Source of the DNA: Hyaloperonospora brassicae
Taxonomy: Eukaryota; Oomycota; Peronosporomycetes; Peronosporales; Peronosporaceae
Direction: 5' to 3'
Assembly: GCA_947650285.1 (NCBI GenBank)
Contig: CANTFL010000151.1
Location: 1-64,000 of the forward strand
DNA length: 64,000 nucleotides
Below, one piece after another: positions 12,312 to 23,216 of the stretch (positions are counted from its first letter, which is position 1; each line of letters starts with the position of its first letter). The notes below the pieces were generated by a model. It worked only from the letters and a program-made list of their open reading frames with translations. It did no database searches and was not told where the DNA came from. The position numbers were made by a program, and so were the translations under genes.

Positions 12312-12383
12312 TGCGCGTGCCCGGATTCGAACCAGGGATTTCACCGCCACAAGGTGAGGTACTGACCACTATACTACACACGC
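12312..12383 (-). tRNA. tRNA-His (GTG), copy 16
   Basis: Anticodon at 12348-12350. Confidence 0.94.
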
Positions 12384-12384
12384 C

Positions 12385-12457
12385 TGGAGAAGCAGGGTAT
12401 CGATCCCTGTACCTCTCGCATGCTAAGCGAGCGCTCTACCATTTGAGCTACATCCCC
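12385..12457 (-). tRNA. tRNA-Ala (AGC), copy 16
   Basis: Anticodon at 12422-12424. Confidence 0.93.
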
Positions 12458-13088
12458 GGATACCACACACCGACCCGCACACGAAATTTCTGCACATTGC
12501 GCATCTCCTCGACGTTGTCACGCTGCACCACACTCACCACAACATCATGCTGCATCCATACGCTTGCATCGTTCGTTGCGACTCTGTACAAGCCTTTGCG
12601 GTCACATTCACTTGGTCTGCACTTGATGCGGTCTTCGACGATTCTAGAGCCGACAGACGCGCTAAACAAGATGTACGAACCCGAAAAGCTCAATCTTGAG
12701 CGAGAACGGTTATCGCAGCTGTGTGTCGACACCACAGTCGGTCGGCCACCGGAGTAGCTACGCCTTCAACAATCGACTTCTCACCAATATAGTTGGCAGC
12801 GAAAGCGAATATACGAGTCAAACACAGTGCGCATTCGGTCGCACTTCACTCCACCACACAAGCGCCGTTCGGTCCACGACGCAAAGCACGATCTCCATGT
12901 ATCTCGTCCGTACGAAGGTGAAACGCTGTCCTCGACATGGTGGCATCCTTTCGATTGCGCGAATATGCTGTTCACGGTATGGTGACATCGTCGCTTCGAT
13001 CGCGTGTCAGAAGTGCAGCAGAGTCGCAGGACTACGCAGCTGTTGTTGAATCGAGGTGCATTGTACAGCGATGTCCCGAGCATAAGAG

Positions 13089-13160
13089 TGCGCGTGCCCG
13101 GATTCGAACCAGGGATTTCACCGCCACAAGGTGAGGTACTGACCACTATACTACACACGC
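13089..13160 (-). tRNA. tRNA-His (GTG), copy 17
   Basis: Anticodon at 13125-13127. Confidence 0.94.
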
Positions 13161-13161
13161 C

Positions 13162-13234
13162 TGGAGAAGCAGGGTATCGATCCCTGTACCTCTCGCATGC
13201 TAAGCGAGCGCTCTACCATTTGAGCTACATCCCC
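13162..13234 (-). tRNA. tRNA-Ala (AGC), copy 17
   Basis: Anticodon at 13199-13201. Confidence 0.93.
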
Positions 13235-13865
13235 GGATACCACACACCGACCCGCACACGAAATTTCTGCACATTGCGCATCTCCTCGACGTTGTCACGC
13301 TGCACCACACTCACCACAACATCATGCTGCATCCATACGCTTGCATCGTTCGTTGCGACTCTGTACAAGCCTTTGCGGTCACATTCACTTGGTCTGCACT
13401 TGATGCGGTCTTCGACGATTCTAGAGCCAACCGACGCGCTGAACAAGATGTACGAACCCGAAAAGCTCAATCTTGAGCGAGAACGGTTATCGCAGCTGTG
13501 TGTCGACACCACAGTCGGTCGGCCACCGGAGTAGCTACGCCTTCAACAATCGACTTCTCACCAATATAGTTGGCAGCGAAAGCGAATATACGAGTCAAAC
13601 ACAGTGCGCATTCGGTCGCACTTCACTCCACCACACAAGCGCCGTTCGGTCCACGACGCAAAGCACGATCTCCATGTATCTCGTCCGTACGAAGGTGAAA
13701 CGCTGTCCTCGACATGGTGGCATCCTTTCGATTGCGCGAATATGCTGTTCACGGTATGGTGACATCGTCGCTTCGATCGCGTGTCAGAAGTGCAGCAGAG
13801 TCGCAGGACTACGCAGCTGTTGTTGAATCGAGGTGCATTGTACAGCGATGTCCCGAGCATAAGAG

Positions 13866-13937
13866 TGCGCGTGCCCGGATTCGAACCAGGGATTTCACCG
13901 CCACAAGGTGAGGTACTGACCACTATACTACACACGC
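13866..13937 (-). tRNA. tRNA-His (GTG), copy 18
   Basis: Anticodon at 13902-13904. Confidence 0.94.
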
Positions 13938-13938
13938 C

Positions 13939-14011
13939 TGGAGAAGCAGGGTATCGATCCCTGTACCTCTCGCATGCTAAGCGAGCGCTCTACCATTTGA
14001 GCTACATCCCC
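13939..14011 (-). tRNA. tRNA-Ala (AGC), copy 18
   Basis: Anticodon at 13976-13978. Confidence 0.93.
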
Positions 14012-14642
14012 GGATACCACACACCGACCCGCACACGAAATTTCTGCACATTGCGCATCTCCTCGACGTTGTCACGCTGCACCACACTCACCACAACATC
14101 ATGCTGCATCCATACGCTTGCATCGTTCGTTGCGACTCTGTACAAGCCTTTGCGGTCACATTCACTTGGTCTGCACTTGATGCGGTCTTCGACGATTCTA
14201 GAGCCAACCGACGCGCTGAACAAGATGTACGAACCCGAAAAGCTCAATCTTGAGCGAGAACGGTTATCGCAGCTGTGTGTCGACACCACAGTCGGTCGGC
14301 CACCGGAGTAGCTACGCCTTCAACAATCGACTTCTCACCAATATAGTTGGCAGCGAAAGCGAATATACGAGTCAAACACAGTGCGCATTCGGTCGCACTT
14401 CACTCCACCACACAAGCGCCGTTCGGTCCACGACGCAAAGCACGATCTTCATGTATCTCGTCCGTACGAAGGTGAAACGCTATCCTCGACATGGTGGCAT
14501 CCTTTCGATTGCGCGAATATGCTGTTCACGGTATGGTGACATCGTCGCTTCGATCGCGTGTCAGAAGTGCGGCAGAGTCGCAGGACTACGCAGCTGTTGT
14601 TGAATCGAGGTGCATTGTACAGCGATGTCCCGAGCATAAGAG

Positions 14643-14714
14643 TGCGCGTGCCCGGATTCGAACCAGGGATTTCACCGCCACAAGGTGAGGTACTGACCAC
14701 TATACTACACACGC
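14643..14714 (-). tRNA. tRNA-His (GTG), copy 19
   Basis: Anticodon at 14679-14681. Confidence 0.94.
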
Positions 14715-14715
14715 C

Positions 14716-14788
14716 TGGAGAAGCAGGGTATCGATCCCTGTACCTCTCGCATGCTAAGCGAGCGCTCTACCATTTGAGCTACATCCCC
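14716..14788 (-). tRNA. tRNA-Ala (AGC), copy 19
   Basis: Anticodon at 14753-14755. Confidence 0.93.
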
Positions 14789-15419
14789 GGATACCACACA
14801 CCGACCCGCACACGAAATTTCTGCACATTGCGCATCTCCTCGACGTTGTCACGCTGCACCACACTCACCACAACATCATGCTGCATCCATACGCTTGCAT
14901 CGTTCGTTGCGACTCTGTACAAGCCTTTGCGGTCACATTCACTTGGTCTGCACTTGATGCGGTCTTCGACGATTCTAGAGCCAACCGACGCGCTGAACAA
15001 GATGTACGAACCCGAAAAGCTCAATCTTGAGCGAGAACGGTTATCGCAGCTGTGTGTCGACACCACAGTCGGTCGGCCACCGGAGTAGCTACGCCTTCAA
15101 CAATCGACTTCTCACCAATATAGTTGGCAGCGAAAGCGAATATACGAGTCAAACACAGTGCGCATTCGGTCGCACTTCACTCCACCACACAAGCGCCGTT
15201 CGGTCCACGACGCAAAGCACGATCTTCATGTATCTCGTCCGTACGAAGGTGAAACGCTGTCCTCGACATGGTGGCATCCTTTCGATTGCGCGAATATGCT
15301 GTTCACGGTATGGTGACATCGTCGCTTCGATCGCGTGTCAGAAGTGCGGCAGAGTCGCAGGACTACGCAGCTGTTGTTGAATCGAGGTGCATTGTACAGC
15401 GATGTCCCGAGCATAAGAG

Positions 15420-15491
15420 TGCGCGTGCCCGGATTCGAACCAGGGATTTCACCGCCACAAGGTGAGGTACTGACCACTATACTACACACGC
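15420..15491 (-). tRNA. tRNA-His (GTG), copy 20
   Basis: Intact; anticodon at 15456-15458. Its tRNA-Ala partner is broken (next entry). Confidence 0.93.
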
Positions 15492-15492
15492 C

Positions 15493-15551
15493 TGGAGAAG
15501 CAGGGATCGATCCCGTACCCTGCGAGGGGCCCTTTGTGGGGGGGGCATGGA
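15493..15551 (-). pseudogene. Scrambled tRNA-Ala fragment
   Basis: The 3' acceptor strand and part of the T arm are recognisable, but two bases of the T loop are missing (cagggatcgatccc in place of cagggtatcgatccc). The anticodon and D arms are replaced by unrelated GC-rich sequence ending in a run of G (15537-15545). It could not fold as a tRNA. Confidence 0.8.
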
Positions 15552-15601
15552 AGGGATTTCACCGCCACAAGGTGAGGTACTGACCACTATACTACACACG
15601 C
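15552..15601 (-). pseudogene. Truncated tRNA-His (3' part missing)
   Basis: About 50 nt match tRNA-His from the 5' end through the anticodon arm. The T arm and 3' acceptor strand are absent and the G-rich junction takes their place. Together with the scrambled Ala fragment it makes a 110-bp insertion in an otherwise regular 777-bp unit. Confidence 0.8.
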
Positions 15602-15602
15602 C

Positions 15603-15675
15603 TGGAGAAGCAGGGTATCGATCCCTGTACCTCTCGCATGCTAAGCGAGCGCTCTACCATTTGAGCTACATCCCC
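15603..15675 (-). tRNA. tRNA-Ala (AGC), after the scrambled unit
   Basis: Intact; anticodon at 15640-15642. It is followed on the minus strand by the truncated tRNA-His. Confidence 0.93.
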
Positions 15676-16306
15676 GGATACCACACACCGACCCGCACAC
15701 GAAATTTCTGCACATTGCGCATCTCCTCGACGTTGTCACGCTGCACCACACTCACCACAACATCATGCTGCATCCATACGCTTGCATCGTTCGTTGCGAC
15801 TCTGTACAAGCCTTTGCGGTCACATTCACTTGGTCTGCACTTGATGCGGTCTTCGACGATTCTAGAGCCAACCGACGCGCTGAACAAGATGTACGAACCC
15901 GAAAAGCTCAATCTTGAGCGAGAACGGTTATCGCAGCTGTGTGTCGACACCACAGTCGGTCGGCCACCGGAGTAGCTACGCCTTCAACAATCGACTTCTC
16001 ACCAATATAGTTGGCAGCGAAAGCGAATATACGAGTCAAACACAGTGCGCATTCGGTCGCACTTCACTCCACCACACAAGCGCCGTTCGGTCCACGACGC
16101 AAAGCACGATCTCCATGTATCTCGTCCGTACGAAGGTGAAACGCTGTCCTCGACATGGTGGCATCCTTTCGATTGCGCGAATATGCTGTTCACGGTATGG
16201 TGACATCGTCGCTTCGATCGCGTGTCAGAAGTGCGGCAGAGTCGCAGGACTACGCAGCTGTTGTTGAATCGAGGTGCATTGTACAGCGATGTCCCGAGCA
16301 TAAGAG

Positions 16307-16378
16307 TGCGCGTGCCCGGATTCGAACCAGGGATTTCACCGCCACAAGGTGAGGTACTGACCACTATACTACACACGC
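16307..16378 (-). tRNA. tRNA-His (GTG), copy 21
   Basis: Anticodon at 16343-16345. Confidence 0.94.
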
Positions 16379-16379
16379 C

Positions 16380-16452
16380 TGGAGAAGCAGGGTATCGATC
16401 CCTGTACCTCTCGCATGCTAAGCGAGCGCTCTACCATTTGAGCTACATCCCC
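16380..16452 (-). tRNA. tRNA-Ala (AGC), partner of His copy 21
   Basis: Anticodon at 16417-16419. Confidence 0.93.
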
Positions 16453-17083
16453 GGATACCACACACCGACCCGCACACGAAATTTCTGCACATTGCGCATC
16501 TCCTCGACGTTGTCACGCTGCACCACACTCACCACAACATCATGCTGCATCCATACGCTTGCATCGTTCGTTGCGACTCTGTACAAGCCTTTGCGGTCAC
16601 ATTCACTTGGTCTGCACTTGATGCGGTCTTCGACGATTCTAGAGCCAACCGACGCGCTGAACAAGATGTACGAACCCGAAAAGCTCAATCTTGAGCGAGA
16701 ACGGTTATCGCAGCTGTGTGTCGACACCACAGTCGGTCGGCCACCGGAGTAGCTACGCCTTCAACAATCGACTTCTCACCAATATAGTTGGCAGCGAAAG
16801 CGAATATACGAGTCAAACACAGTGCGCATTCGGTCGCACTTCACTCCACCACACAAGCGCCGTTCGGTCCACGACGCAAAGCACGATCTCCATGTATCTC
16901 GTCCGTACGAAGGTGAAACGCTGTCCTCGACATGGTGGCATCCTTTCGATTGCGCGAATATGCTGTTCACGGTATGGTGACATCGTCGCTTCGATCGCGT
17001 GTCAGAAGTGCGGCAGAGTCGCAGGACTACGCAGCTGTTGTTGAATCGAGGTGCATTGTACAGCGATGTCCCGAGCATAAGAG

Positions 17084-17155
17084 TGCGCGTGCCCGGATTC
17101 GAACCAGGGATTTCACCGCCACAAGGTGAGGTACTGACCACTATACTACACACGC
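17084..17155 (-). tRNA. tRNA-His (GTG), copy 22
   Basis: Anticodon at 17120-17122. Confidence 0.94.
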
Positions 17156-17156
17156 C

Positions 17157-17229
17157 TGGAGAAGCAGGGTATCGATCCCTGTACCTCTCGCATGCTAAGC
17201 GAGCGCTCTACCATTTGAGCTACATCCCC
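17157..17229 (-). tRNA. tRNA-Ala (AGC), partner of His copy 22
   Basis: Anticodon at 17194-17196. Confidence 0.93.
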
Positions 17230-17860
17230 GGATACCACACACCGACCCGCACACGAAATTTCTGCACATTGCGCATCTCCTCGACGTTGTCACGCTGCAC
17301 CACACTCACCACAACATCATGCTGCATCCATACGCTTGCATCGTTCGTTGCGACTCTGTACAAGCCTTTGCGGTCACATTCACTTGGTCTGCACTTGATG
17401 CGGTCTTCGACGATTCTAGAGCCAACCGACGCGCTGAACAAGATGTACGAACCCGAAAAGCTCAATCTTGAGCGAGAACGGTTATCGCAGCTGTGTGTCG
17501 ACACCACAGTCGGTCGGCCACCGGAGTAGCTACGCCTTCAACAATCGACTTCTCACCAATATAGTTGGCAGCGAAAGCGAATATACGAGTCAAACACAGT
17601 GCGCATTCGGTCGCACTTCACTCCACCACACAAGCGCCGTTCGGTCCACGACGCAAAGCACGATCTTCATGTATCTCGTCCGTACGAAGGTGAAACGCTA
17701 TCCTCGACATGGTGGCATCCTTTCGATTGCGCGAATATGCTGTTCACGGTATGGTGACATCGTCGCTTCGATCGCGTGTCAGAAGTGCGGCAGAGTCGCA
17801 GGACTACGCAGCTGTTGTTGAATCGAGGTGCATTGTACAGCGATGTCCCGAGCATAAGAG

Positions 17861-17932
17861 TGCGCGTGCCCGGATTCGAACCAGGGATTTCACCGCCACA
17901 AGGTGAGGTACTGACCACTATACTACACACGC
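17861..17932 (-). tRNA. tRNA-His (GTG), copy 23
   Basis: Anticodon at 17897-17899. Confidence 0.94.
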
Positions 17933-17933
17933 C

Positions 17934-18006
17934 TGGAGAAGCAGGGTATCGATCCCTGTACCTCTCGCATGCTAAGCGAGCGCTCTACCATTTGAGCTAC
18001 ATCCCC
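17934..18006 (-). tRNA. tRNA-Ala (AGC), partner of His copy 23
   Basis: Anticodon at 17971-17973. Confidence 0.93.
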
Positions 18007-18637
18007 GGATACCACACACCGACCCGCACACGAAATTTCTGCACATTTCGCATCTCCTCGACGTTGTCACGCTGCACCACACTCACCACAACATCATGCT
18101 GCATCCATACGCTTGCATCGTTCGTTGCGACTCTGTACAAGCCTTTGCGGTCACATTCACTTGGTCTGCACTTGATGCGGTCTTCGACGATTCTAGAGCC
18201 AACCGACGCGCTGAACAAGATGTACGAACCCGAAAAGCTCAATCTTGAGCGAGAACGGTTATCGCAGCTGTGTGTCGACACCACAGTCGGTCGGCCACCG
18301 GAGTAGCTACGCCTTCAACAATCGACTTCTCACCAATATAGTTGGCAGCGAAAGCGAATATACGAGTCAAACACAGTGCGCATTCGGTCGCACTTCACTC
18401 CACCACACAAGCGCCGTTCGGTCCACGACGCAAAGCACGATCTCCATGTATCTCGTCCGTACGAAGGTGAAACGCTGTCCTCGACATGGTGGCATCCTTT
18501 CGATTGCGCGAATATGCTGTTCACGGTATGGTGACATCGTCGCTTCGATCGCGTGTCAGAAGTGCAGCAGAGTCGCAGGACTACGCAGCTGTTGTTGAAT
18601 CGAGGTGCATTGTACAGCGATGTCCCGAGCATAAGAG

Positions 18638-18709
18638 TGCGCGTGCCCGGATTCGAACCAGGGATTTCACCGCCACAAGGTGAGGTACTGACCACTATAC
18701 TACACACGC
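18638..18709 (-). tRNA. tRNA-His (GTG), copy 24
   Basis: Anticodon at 18674-18676. Confidence 0.94.
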
Positions 18710-18710
18710 C

Positions 18711-18783
18711 TGGAGAAGCAGGGTATCGATCCCTGTACCTCTCGCATGCTAAGCGAGCGCTCTACCATTTGAGCTACATCCCC
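18711..18783 (-). tRNA. tRNA-Ala (AGC), partner of His copy 24
   Basis: Anticodon at 18748-18750. Confidence 0.93.
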
Positions 18784-19414
18784 GGATACCACACACCGAC
18801 CCGCACACGAAATTTCTGCACATTTCGCATCTCCTCGACGTTGTCACGCTGCACCACACTCACCACAACATCATGCTGCATCCATACGCTTGCATCGTTC
18901 GTTGCGACTCTGTACAAGCCTTTGCGGTCACATTCACTTGGTCTGCACTTGATGCGGTCTTCGACGATTCTAGAGCCAACCGACGCGCTGAACAAGATGT
19001 ACGAACCCGAAAAGCTCAATCTTGAGCGAGAACGGTTATCGCAGCTGTGTGTCGACACCACAGTCGGTCGGCCACCGGAGTAGCTACGCCTTCAACAATC
19101 GACTTCTCACCAATATAGTTGGCAGCGAAAGCGAATATACGAGTCAAACACAGTGCGCATTCGGTCGCACTTCACTCCACCACACAAGCGCCGTTCGGTC
19201 CACGACGCAAAGCACGATCTTCATGTATCTCGTCCGTACGAAGGTGAAACGCTATCCTCGACATGGTGGCATCCTTTCGATTGCGCGAATATGCTGTTCA
19301 CGGTATGGTGACATCGTCGCTTCGATCGCGTGTCAGAAGTGCGGCAGAGTCGCAGGACTACGCAGCTGTTGTTGAATCGAGGTGCATTGTACAGCGATGT
19401 CCCGAGCATAAGAG

Positions 19415-19486
19415 TGCGCGTGCCCGGATTCGAACCAGGGATTTCACCGCCACAAGGTGAGGTACTGACCACTATACTACACACGC
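19415..19486 (-). tRNA. tRNA-His (GTG), copy 25
   Basis: Anticodon at 19451-19453. Confidence 0.94.
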
Positions 19487-19487
19487 C

Positions 19488-19560
19488 TGGAGAAGCAGGG
19501 TATCGATCCCTGTACCTCTCGCATGCTAAGCGAGCGCTCTACCATTTGAGCTACATCCCC
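19488..19560 (-). tRNA. tRNA-Ala (AGC), partner of His copy 25
   Basis: Anticodon at 19525-19527. Confidence 0.93.
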
Positions 19561-20191
19561 GGATACCACACACCGACCCGCACACGAAATTTCTGCACAT
19601 TTCGCATCTCCTCGACGTTGTCACGCTGCACCACACTCACCACAACATCATGCTGCATCCATACGCTTGCATCGTTCGTTGCGACTCTGTACAAGCCTTT
19701 GCGGTCACATTCACTTGGTCTGCACTTGATGCGGTCTTCGACGATTCTAGAGCCAACCGACGCGCTGAACAAGATGTACGAACCCGAAAAGCTCAATCTT
19801 GAGCGAGAACGGTTATCGCAGCTGTGTGTCGACACCACAGTCGGTCGGCCACCGGAGTAGCTACGCCTTCAACAATCGACTTCTCACCAATATAGTTGGC
19901 AGCGAAAGCGAATATACGAGTCAAACACAGTGCGCATTCGGTCGCACTTCACTCCACCACACAAGCGCCGTTCGGTCCACGACGCAAAGCACGATCTTCA
20001 TGTATCTCGTCCGTACGAAGGTGAAACGCTATCCTCGACATGGTGGCATCCTTTCGATTGCGCGAATATGCTGTTCACGGTATGGTGACATCGTCGCTTC
20101 GATCGCGTGTCAGAAGTGCGGCAGAGTCGCAGGACTACGCAGCTGTTGTTGAATCGAGGTGCATTGTACAGCGATGTCCCGAGCATAAGAG

Positions 20192-20263
20192 TGCGCGTGC
20201 CCGGATTCGAACCAGGGATTTCACCGCCACAAGGTGAGGTACTGACCACTATACTACACACGC
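20192..20263 (-). tRNA. tRNA-His (GTG), copy 26
   Basis: Anticodon at 20228-20230. Confidence 0.94.
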
Positions 20264-20264
20264 C

Positions 20265-20337
20265 TGGAGAAGCAGGGTATCGATCCCTGTACCTCTCGCA
20301 TGCTAAGCGAGCGCTCTACCATTTGAGCTACATCCCC
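20265..20337 (-). tRNA. tRNA-Ala (AGC), partner of His copy 26
   Basis: Anticodon at 20302-20304. Confidence 0.93.
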
Positions 20338-20968
20338 GGATACCACACACCGACCCGCACACGAAATTTCTGCACATTGCGCATCTCCTCGACGTTGTCA
20401 CGCTGCACCACACTCACCACAACATCATGCTGCATCCATACGCTTGCATCGTTCGTTGCGACTCTGTACAAGCCTTTGCGGTCACATTCACTTGGTCTGC
20501 ACTTGATGCGGTCTTCGACGATTCTAGAGCCAACCGACGCGCTGAACAAGATGTACGAACCCGAAAAGCTCAATCTTGAGCGAGAACGGTTATCGCAGCT
20601 GTGTGTCGACACCACAGTCGGTCGGCCACCGGAGTAGCTACGCCTTCAACAATCGACTTCTCACCAATATAGTTGGCAGCGAAAGCGAATATACGAGTCA
20701 AACACAGTGCGCATTCGGTCGCACTTCACTCCACCACACAAGCGCCGTTCGGTCCACGACGCAAAGCACGATCTTCATGTATCTCGTCCGTACGAAGGTG
20801 AAACGCTATCCTCGACATGGTGGCATCCTTTCGATTGCGCGAATATGCTGTTCACGGTATGGTGACATCGTCGCTTCGATCGCGTGTCAGAAGTGCGGCA
20901 GAGTCGCAGGACTACGCAGCTGTTGTTGAATCGAGGTGCATTGTACAGCGATGTCCCGAGCATAAGAG

Positions 20969-21040
20969 TGCGCGTGCCCGGATTCGAACCAGGGATTTCA
21001 CCGCCACAAGGTGAGGTACTGACCACTATACTACACACGC
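20969..21040 (-). tRNA. tRNA-His (GTG), copy 27
   Basis: Anticodon at 21005-21007. Confidence 0.94.
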
Positions 21041-21041
21041 C

Positions 21042-21114
21042 TGGAGAAGCAGGGTATCGATCCCTGTACCTCTCGCATGCTAAGCGAGCGCTCTACCATT
21101 TGAGCTACATCCCC
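21042..21114 (-). tRNA. tRNA-Ala (AGC), partner of His copy 27
   Basis: Anticodon at 21079-21081. Confidence 0.93.
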
Positions 21115-21745
21115 GGATACCACACACCGACCCGCACACGAAATTTCTGCACATTGCGCATCTCCTCGACGTTGTCACGCTGCACCACACTCACCACAAC
21201 ATCATGCTGCATCCATACGCTTGCATCGTTCGTTGCGACTCTGTACAAGCCTTTGCGGTCACATTCACTTGGTCTGCACTTGATGCGGTCTTCGACGATT
21301 CTAGAGCCAACCGACGCGCTAAACAAGATGTACGAACCCGAAAAGCTCAATCTTGAGCGAGAACGGTTATCGCAGCTGTGTGTCGACACCACAGTCGGTC
21401 GGCCACCGGAGTAGCTACGCCTTCAACAATCGACTTCTCACCAATATAGTTGGCAGCGAAAGCGAATATACGAGTCAAACACAGTGCGCATTCGGTCGCA
21501 CTTCACTCCACCACACAAGCGCCGTTCGGTCCACGACGCAAAGCACGATCTTCATGTATCTCGTCCGTACGAAGGTGAAACGCTATCCTCGACATGGTGG
21601 CATCCTTTCGATTGCGCGAATATGCTGTTCACGGTATGGTGACATCGTCGCTTCGATCGCGTGTCAGAAGTGCGGCAGAGTCGCAGGACTACGCAGCTGT
21701 TGTTGAATCGAGGTGCATTGTACAGCGATGTCCCGAGCATAAGAG

Positions 21746-21817
21746 TGCGCGTGCCCGGATTCGAACCAGGGATTTCACCGCCACAAGGTGAGGTACTGAC
21801 CACTATACTACACACGC
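21746..21817 (-). tRNA. tRNA-His (GTG), copy 28
   Basis: Anticodon at 21782-21784. Confidence 0.94.
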
Positions 21818-21818
21818 C

Positions 21819-21891
21819 TGGAGAAGCAGGGTATCGATCCCTGTACCTCTCGCATGCTAAGCGAGCGCTCTACCATTTGAGCTACATCCCC
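21819..21891 (-). tRNA. tRNA-Ala (AGC), partner of His copy 28
   Basis: Anticodon at 21856-21858. Confidence 0.93.
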
Positions 21892-22522
21892 GGATACCAC
21901 ACACCGACCCGCACACGAAATTTCTGCACATTGCGCATCTCCTCGACGTTGTCACGCTGCACCACACTCACCACAACATCATGCTGCATCCATACGCTTG
22001 CATCGTTCGTTGCGACTCTGTACAAGCCTTTGCGGTCACATTCACTTGGTCTGCACTTGATGCGGTCTTCGACGATTCTAGAGCCAACCGACGCGCTGAA
22101 CAAGATGTACGAACCCGAAAAGCTCAATCTTGAGCGAGAACGGTTATCGCAGCTGTGTGTCGACACCACAGTCGGTCGGCCACCGGAGTAGCTACGCCTT
22201 CAACAATCGACTTCTCACCAATATAGTTGGCAGCGAAAGCGAATATACGAGTCAAACACAGTGCGCATTCGGTCGCACTTCACTCCACCACACAAGCGCC
22301 GTTCGGTCCACGACGCAAAGCACGATCTTCATGTATCTCGTCCGTACGAAGGTGAAACGCTGTCCTCGACATGGTGGCATCCTTTCGATTGCGCGAATAT
22401 GCTGTTCACGGTATGGTGACATCGTCGCTTCGATCGCGTGTCAGAAGTGCAGCAGAGTCGCAGGACTACGCAGCTGTTGTTGAATCGAGGTGCATTGTAC
22501 AGCGATGTCCCGAGCATAAGAG

Positions 22523-22594
22523 TGCGCGTGCCCGGATTCGAACCAGGGATTTCACCGCCACAAGGTGAGGTACTGACCACTATACTACACACGC
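22523..22594 (-). tRNA. tRNA-His (GTG), copy 29
   Basis: Intact; anticodon at 22559-22561. It is the last tRNA-His of the full-length unit series and is paired with a truncated tRNA-Ala. Confidence 0.93.
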
Positions 22595-22595
22595 C

Positions 22596-22660
22596 TGGAG
22601 AAGCAGGGTATCGATCCCTGTACCTCTCGCATGCTAAGCGAGCGCTCTACCATTTGAGTA
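22596..22660 (-). pseudogene. tRNA-Ala truncated at its 5' end
   Basis: Anticodon, T arm and 3' acceptor strand are present, but the 5' acceptor strand and the first D-arm bases are gone. After catttgag the sequence jumps to the region just upstream of the next tRNA-His, with a shared ta at the junction. No acceptor stem can form. Confidence 0.85.
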
Positions 22661-22683
22661 CAGCGATGTCCCGAGCATAAGTG

Positions 22684-22754
22684 TGCGCGTGCCGCATTCG
22701 GACCAGGGATTTCACCGCCACAAGGTGAGGTACTGACCACTATACTACACACGC
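22684..22754 (-). pseudogene. Mutated tRNA-His in a compact 160-bp unit
   Basis: The T arm and B box are damaged: one base is lost and two are changed (gccgcattcggacc in place of gcccggattcgaacc). The B box reads GGTCCGAATGC and the T stem is disrupted. The anticodon arm is intact. Confidence 0.8.
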
Positions 22755-22755
22755 C

Positions 22756-22820
22756 TGGAGAAGCAGGGTATCGATCCCTGTACCTCTCGCATGCTAAGCG
22801 AGCGCTCTACCATTTGAGTA
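22756..22820 (-). pseudogene. tRNA-Ala truncated at its 5' end, second compact unit
   Basis: The junction is the same as in the truncated copy 160 bp to the left, so the two compact units probably arose by duplication of one deletion event. Confidence 0.85.
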
Positions 22821-22843
22821 CAGCGATTTCCCGAGCATAAGAG

Positions 22844-22915
22844 TGCGCGTGCCCGGATTCGAACCAGGGATTTCACCGCCACAAGGTGAGGTACTGACCA
22901 CTATACTACACACGC
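22844..22915 (-). tRNA. tRNA-His (GTG), last copy
   Basis: Intact; anticodon at 22880-22882. Confidence 0.93.
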
Positions 22916-22916
22916 C

Positions 22917-22989
22917 TGGAGAAGCAGGGTATCGATCCCTGTAGCTCTCGCATGCTAAGCGAGCGCTCTACCATTTGAGCTACATCCCC
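22917..22989 (-). tRNA. tRNA-Ala (AGC), last copy
   Basis: Full length; anticodon at 22954-22956. It has one change in the variable region next to the T arm (GAGAGCTACAGGG in place of GAGAGGTACAGGG). Confidence 0.92.
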
Positions 22990-23216
22990 GGATACCACAC
23001 ACCGACCCGCACACGAAATTTCTGCACATTGCGCATCTCCTCGACGTTGTCACGCTGCACCACACTCACCACAACATCATGCTGCATCCATACGCTTGCA
23101 TCGTTCGTTGCGACGCTGTACAAGCCTTTGCGGTCACATTCACTTGGTCTGCACTTGATGCGGTCTTCGACGATTCCAGAGCCAACAGACGCGCTAAACA
23201 AGATGTACGAACCCGA

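Larger units (their letters stand above)
1..23216 (-). repeat. Tandem array of 777/778-bp units, each with tRNA-Ala(AGC) + tRNA-His(GTG)
   Basis: About 29 head-to-tail units run from the window start to 23216, where homology stops abruptly inside the unit. The spacing of successive tRNA-His genes is 778 bp for most units up to 8428 (777 between the fifth and sixth) and 777 bp from there on. Each unit has the two tRNA genes on the minus strand with a single base between them, then roughly 630 bp of spacer. The spacer shows no rRNA, further tRNA or protein domain by eye. The many overlapping ORFs in every unit, on both strands, are unlikely to be real: the tRNAs themselves lie inside them. The array starts before the window, so its full size is unknown. 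Confidence 0.95.

Noticed and set aside
2..22680. Repeated ORFs of 60-176 codons in every array unit, on both strands
   Set aside because: They overlap the tRNA genes, overlap each other in several frames, and show no domain. They recur only because the DNA repeats.
1..23216. CRISPR-like or rDNA interpretation of the repeat array
   Set aside because: Units are 777 bp with no short-repeat/unique-spacer pattern, and no 5S, 18S or 28S signature was seen in the spacer.
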